A DNA stretch of 45,999 nucleotides from Nemertoderma westbladi (taxonomy: Eukaryota > Xenacoelomorpha > Nemertodermatida > Nemertodermatidae). Under the pieces are notes generated by a model that saw nothing but the letters and a program-made list of their open reading frames with translations, was not told the DNA's origin and did no database searches. The position numbers and the translations under genes were made by a program. The stretch is from the NCBI GenBank assembly GCA_032718475.1, contig JAUCBJ010004658.1:1-45999 (forward strand). Reading direction: 5' to 3'. Below are positions 44,606 through 45,999 of the stretch, piece after piece; within the stretch, counting starts at the first letter, position 1; each line of letters opens with the position of its first letter.

Positions 44606-45560
44606 CCAGGTTGGAATTCATGCATGAGCGCGCAGGTACGCTTTGTTGTTTTGAAATCACCGCGCACCTGAAATTGGCTCGTCGCGCACCTCATCATAAT
44701 CCAAACAAAATCGCGCAGCTCATGTCAGCATGTCATGCATATCTCAAAAAATCGCACAGTTCATAAGAACAATTTTACATTCCTATTTTACAAGTTTGAG
44801 CGTTTTAAGCTTATCTTTACGTCTGTCTGTGTGTACGTTGAATCTAGGCTAGGCTTACATAATAAATGTAATTTTTGCAACATCAAAATTGTTAATATTA
44901 AAAAATATTTTTTTAATCCACTACTATGGCAGTATGGTGGCCCATCGGGCTCACTGCTTTTTTAACAGAAAATATTATTTTAGATTACAAACAAAACATG
45001 TAATTTCAAAAAAACGAATATTGAAATAGGTACCAGTCTGCCAGTAATAGGCCTACTTTGTAGGGTATAGGCTGATAGGCCTACCTCTGCTGCTCTGTAC
45101 CTAACAATTAGCAGATTAGGCTTAAACATACAGTTGGCTTATAATTAAGTCATACTTATAATACATTGTTACTTTCTGACTTTACCTGTCAGCCTGTTTA
45201 CTAACGTAACATCGGCATAGCATAGACCTAATACTGTAATACAGTAATAACAATACAACAATAGCAGAATAGAGTACTGTACCGGTAGTTAAAATAAATA
45301 GACAAATCCAGCTCCGGCTCCGGTTGCCGGTATTACAGTATTATGGTGAAGTGATTTGACTGTTTGAAGAATTGGAAATGAGAAACTAACTGAGTAATGC
45401 GAGCGAAGCGAGCGAAATTTTTTTGTGTATTTTCGTGATTTCAATTAATTTGTGGTGCGCATCAGAGGCAGAGCTGCGCGCTGGGGCGCAACGCGCACCT
45501 GTCTCACCCGAACGCGCACCTGTCTCACCCAAACGTTTTGCAGCATGAATTCCAACCTGG
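44606..45560. mobile_element. 955-bp non-autonomous TIR element, 8-bp target duplication
   Basis: Perfect 18-bp inverted ends CCAGGTTGGAATTCATGC are flanked by GTCACACC (44598-44605 and 45561-45568). Version 1 shows the empty site near 12856-12863. Inside are subterminal CGCGCACCTG repeats near both ends, and no transposase. The 8-bp duplication suggests a hAT or P-type source; which one is not clear. Confidence 0.9.
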
Positions 45561-45914
45561 GTCACACCTAAGCCTATTGAGTATTGAATTGAGCTCCATT
45601 TTCAAGTTCAGATCACATTGTGTCTGCCAACTAGGCCTACTAGGGTACAACTTTTCGCCACATCCGTACAGCCGTATGCATTTGCCGTATCCCTATGTAC
45701 ATACTGATTACTGACATACGCGTATGTAATGGATTCCTATGAAGAATAATCCGGGTTTGGCTTTTTGCCGTATGTGTACGTAGATGAAATTGTTCCCGTA
45801 GCCTACCGTAGGCTACCGTGCGTAATGTGGGACGTATTTCTGGGGTAAATCTTTTCGACCTACGCGTAGTTCGCAACATTGGGTCATATATCACCAGTTT
45901 CAGAGTTTTTAACA

Positions 45915-45999
45915 ATAACTACGCGTAGGTCCTACGCGACCTACGCGTAGGTCCTACGCGACCTACGCGTAGGTGCTACGTATAACTACGCGTAAATGC
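45915..45999. repeat. CTACGCGTAG palindrome cluster, version 2
   Basis: This is the same cluster as 13205-13300 but with additional CCTACGCGACCTACGCGTAGG units before it reaches the window edge. The difference in unit number between versions shows that the cluster is length-variable. Confidence 0.8.

Overview
The window looks like nuclear DNA of a marine invertebrate animal. It is AT-rich with few genes and many transposons. It carries palindromic GGCCTA and ACCGGT words, long G or C homopolymers, HINE/pearl-like tandem-core elements, a TTAA-specific Kolobok-type transposon, and BEL/Pao and non-LTR retroelements. I cannot tell an echinoderm, hemichordate or mollusc apart from sequence alone. 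No rRNA, tRNA or CRISPR was recognised, and no intact host gene is certain. The only clear host-like gene is a C2H2 zinc-finger gene, and both copies of it are broken.

Layout. (1) 1-13300 and about 37968-45999 are two versions of one locus: the 5' part of a minus-strand zinc-finger gene plus upstream DNA. They are nearly identical outside insertions, which suggests either a segmental duplication or two haplotypes placed in tandem by the assembler. Each version acts as the empty site for insertions in the other. Version 1 has a 1265-bp hAT deletion derivative (262-1526), a HINE/pearl-like element (about 1843-3998) and a 6.9-kb transposon (4005-10899). Version 2 has a Kolobok-type element (38960-41931) and a 955-bp TIR element (44606-45560). 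(2) 4005-10899 has long inverted termini and a perfect 6-bp target duplication. It encodes an intact HECT-type ubiquitin ligase and the 3' remnant of an integrase, and its inner termini are arrays of 41-43 bp units that each contain a CCAAT box. (3) 13777-17054 holds truncated retroelement pieces: a possible LINE end, a reverse-transcriptase fragment, and the 3' end of a second BEL-family copy. (4) 19269-33108 is one complete 13.8-kb LTR retroelement with 1187-bp LTRs and GAAGC target duplication. It holds a BEL/Pao gag, lacks protease, RT, RNase H and the integrase core, keeps the pol C-terminus, and carries a large extra gene downstream. A solo LTR of the same family follows at 33967-35132.

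The two most notable systems are the extra gene of the BEL element and the HECT/integrase transposon. The extra gene is 27608-31843, about 1,400 codons in one frame interrupted by a single TAA. From motif order I infer a DEDD-type 3'-5' exonuclease domain followed by zinc knuckles and a basic tail. A second copy of its 3' end (15305-15526) differs mainly at silent positions, which is a sign of selection on the protein. The HECT transposon pairs a ubiquitin ligase with an integrase inside NF-Y-site-rich inverted termini.

All calls come from reading the sequence and the translated frames. No database search was run.
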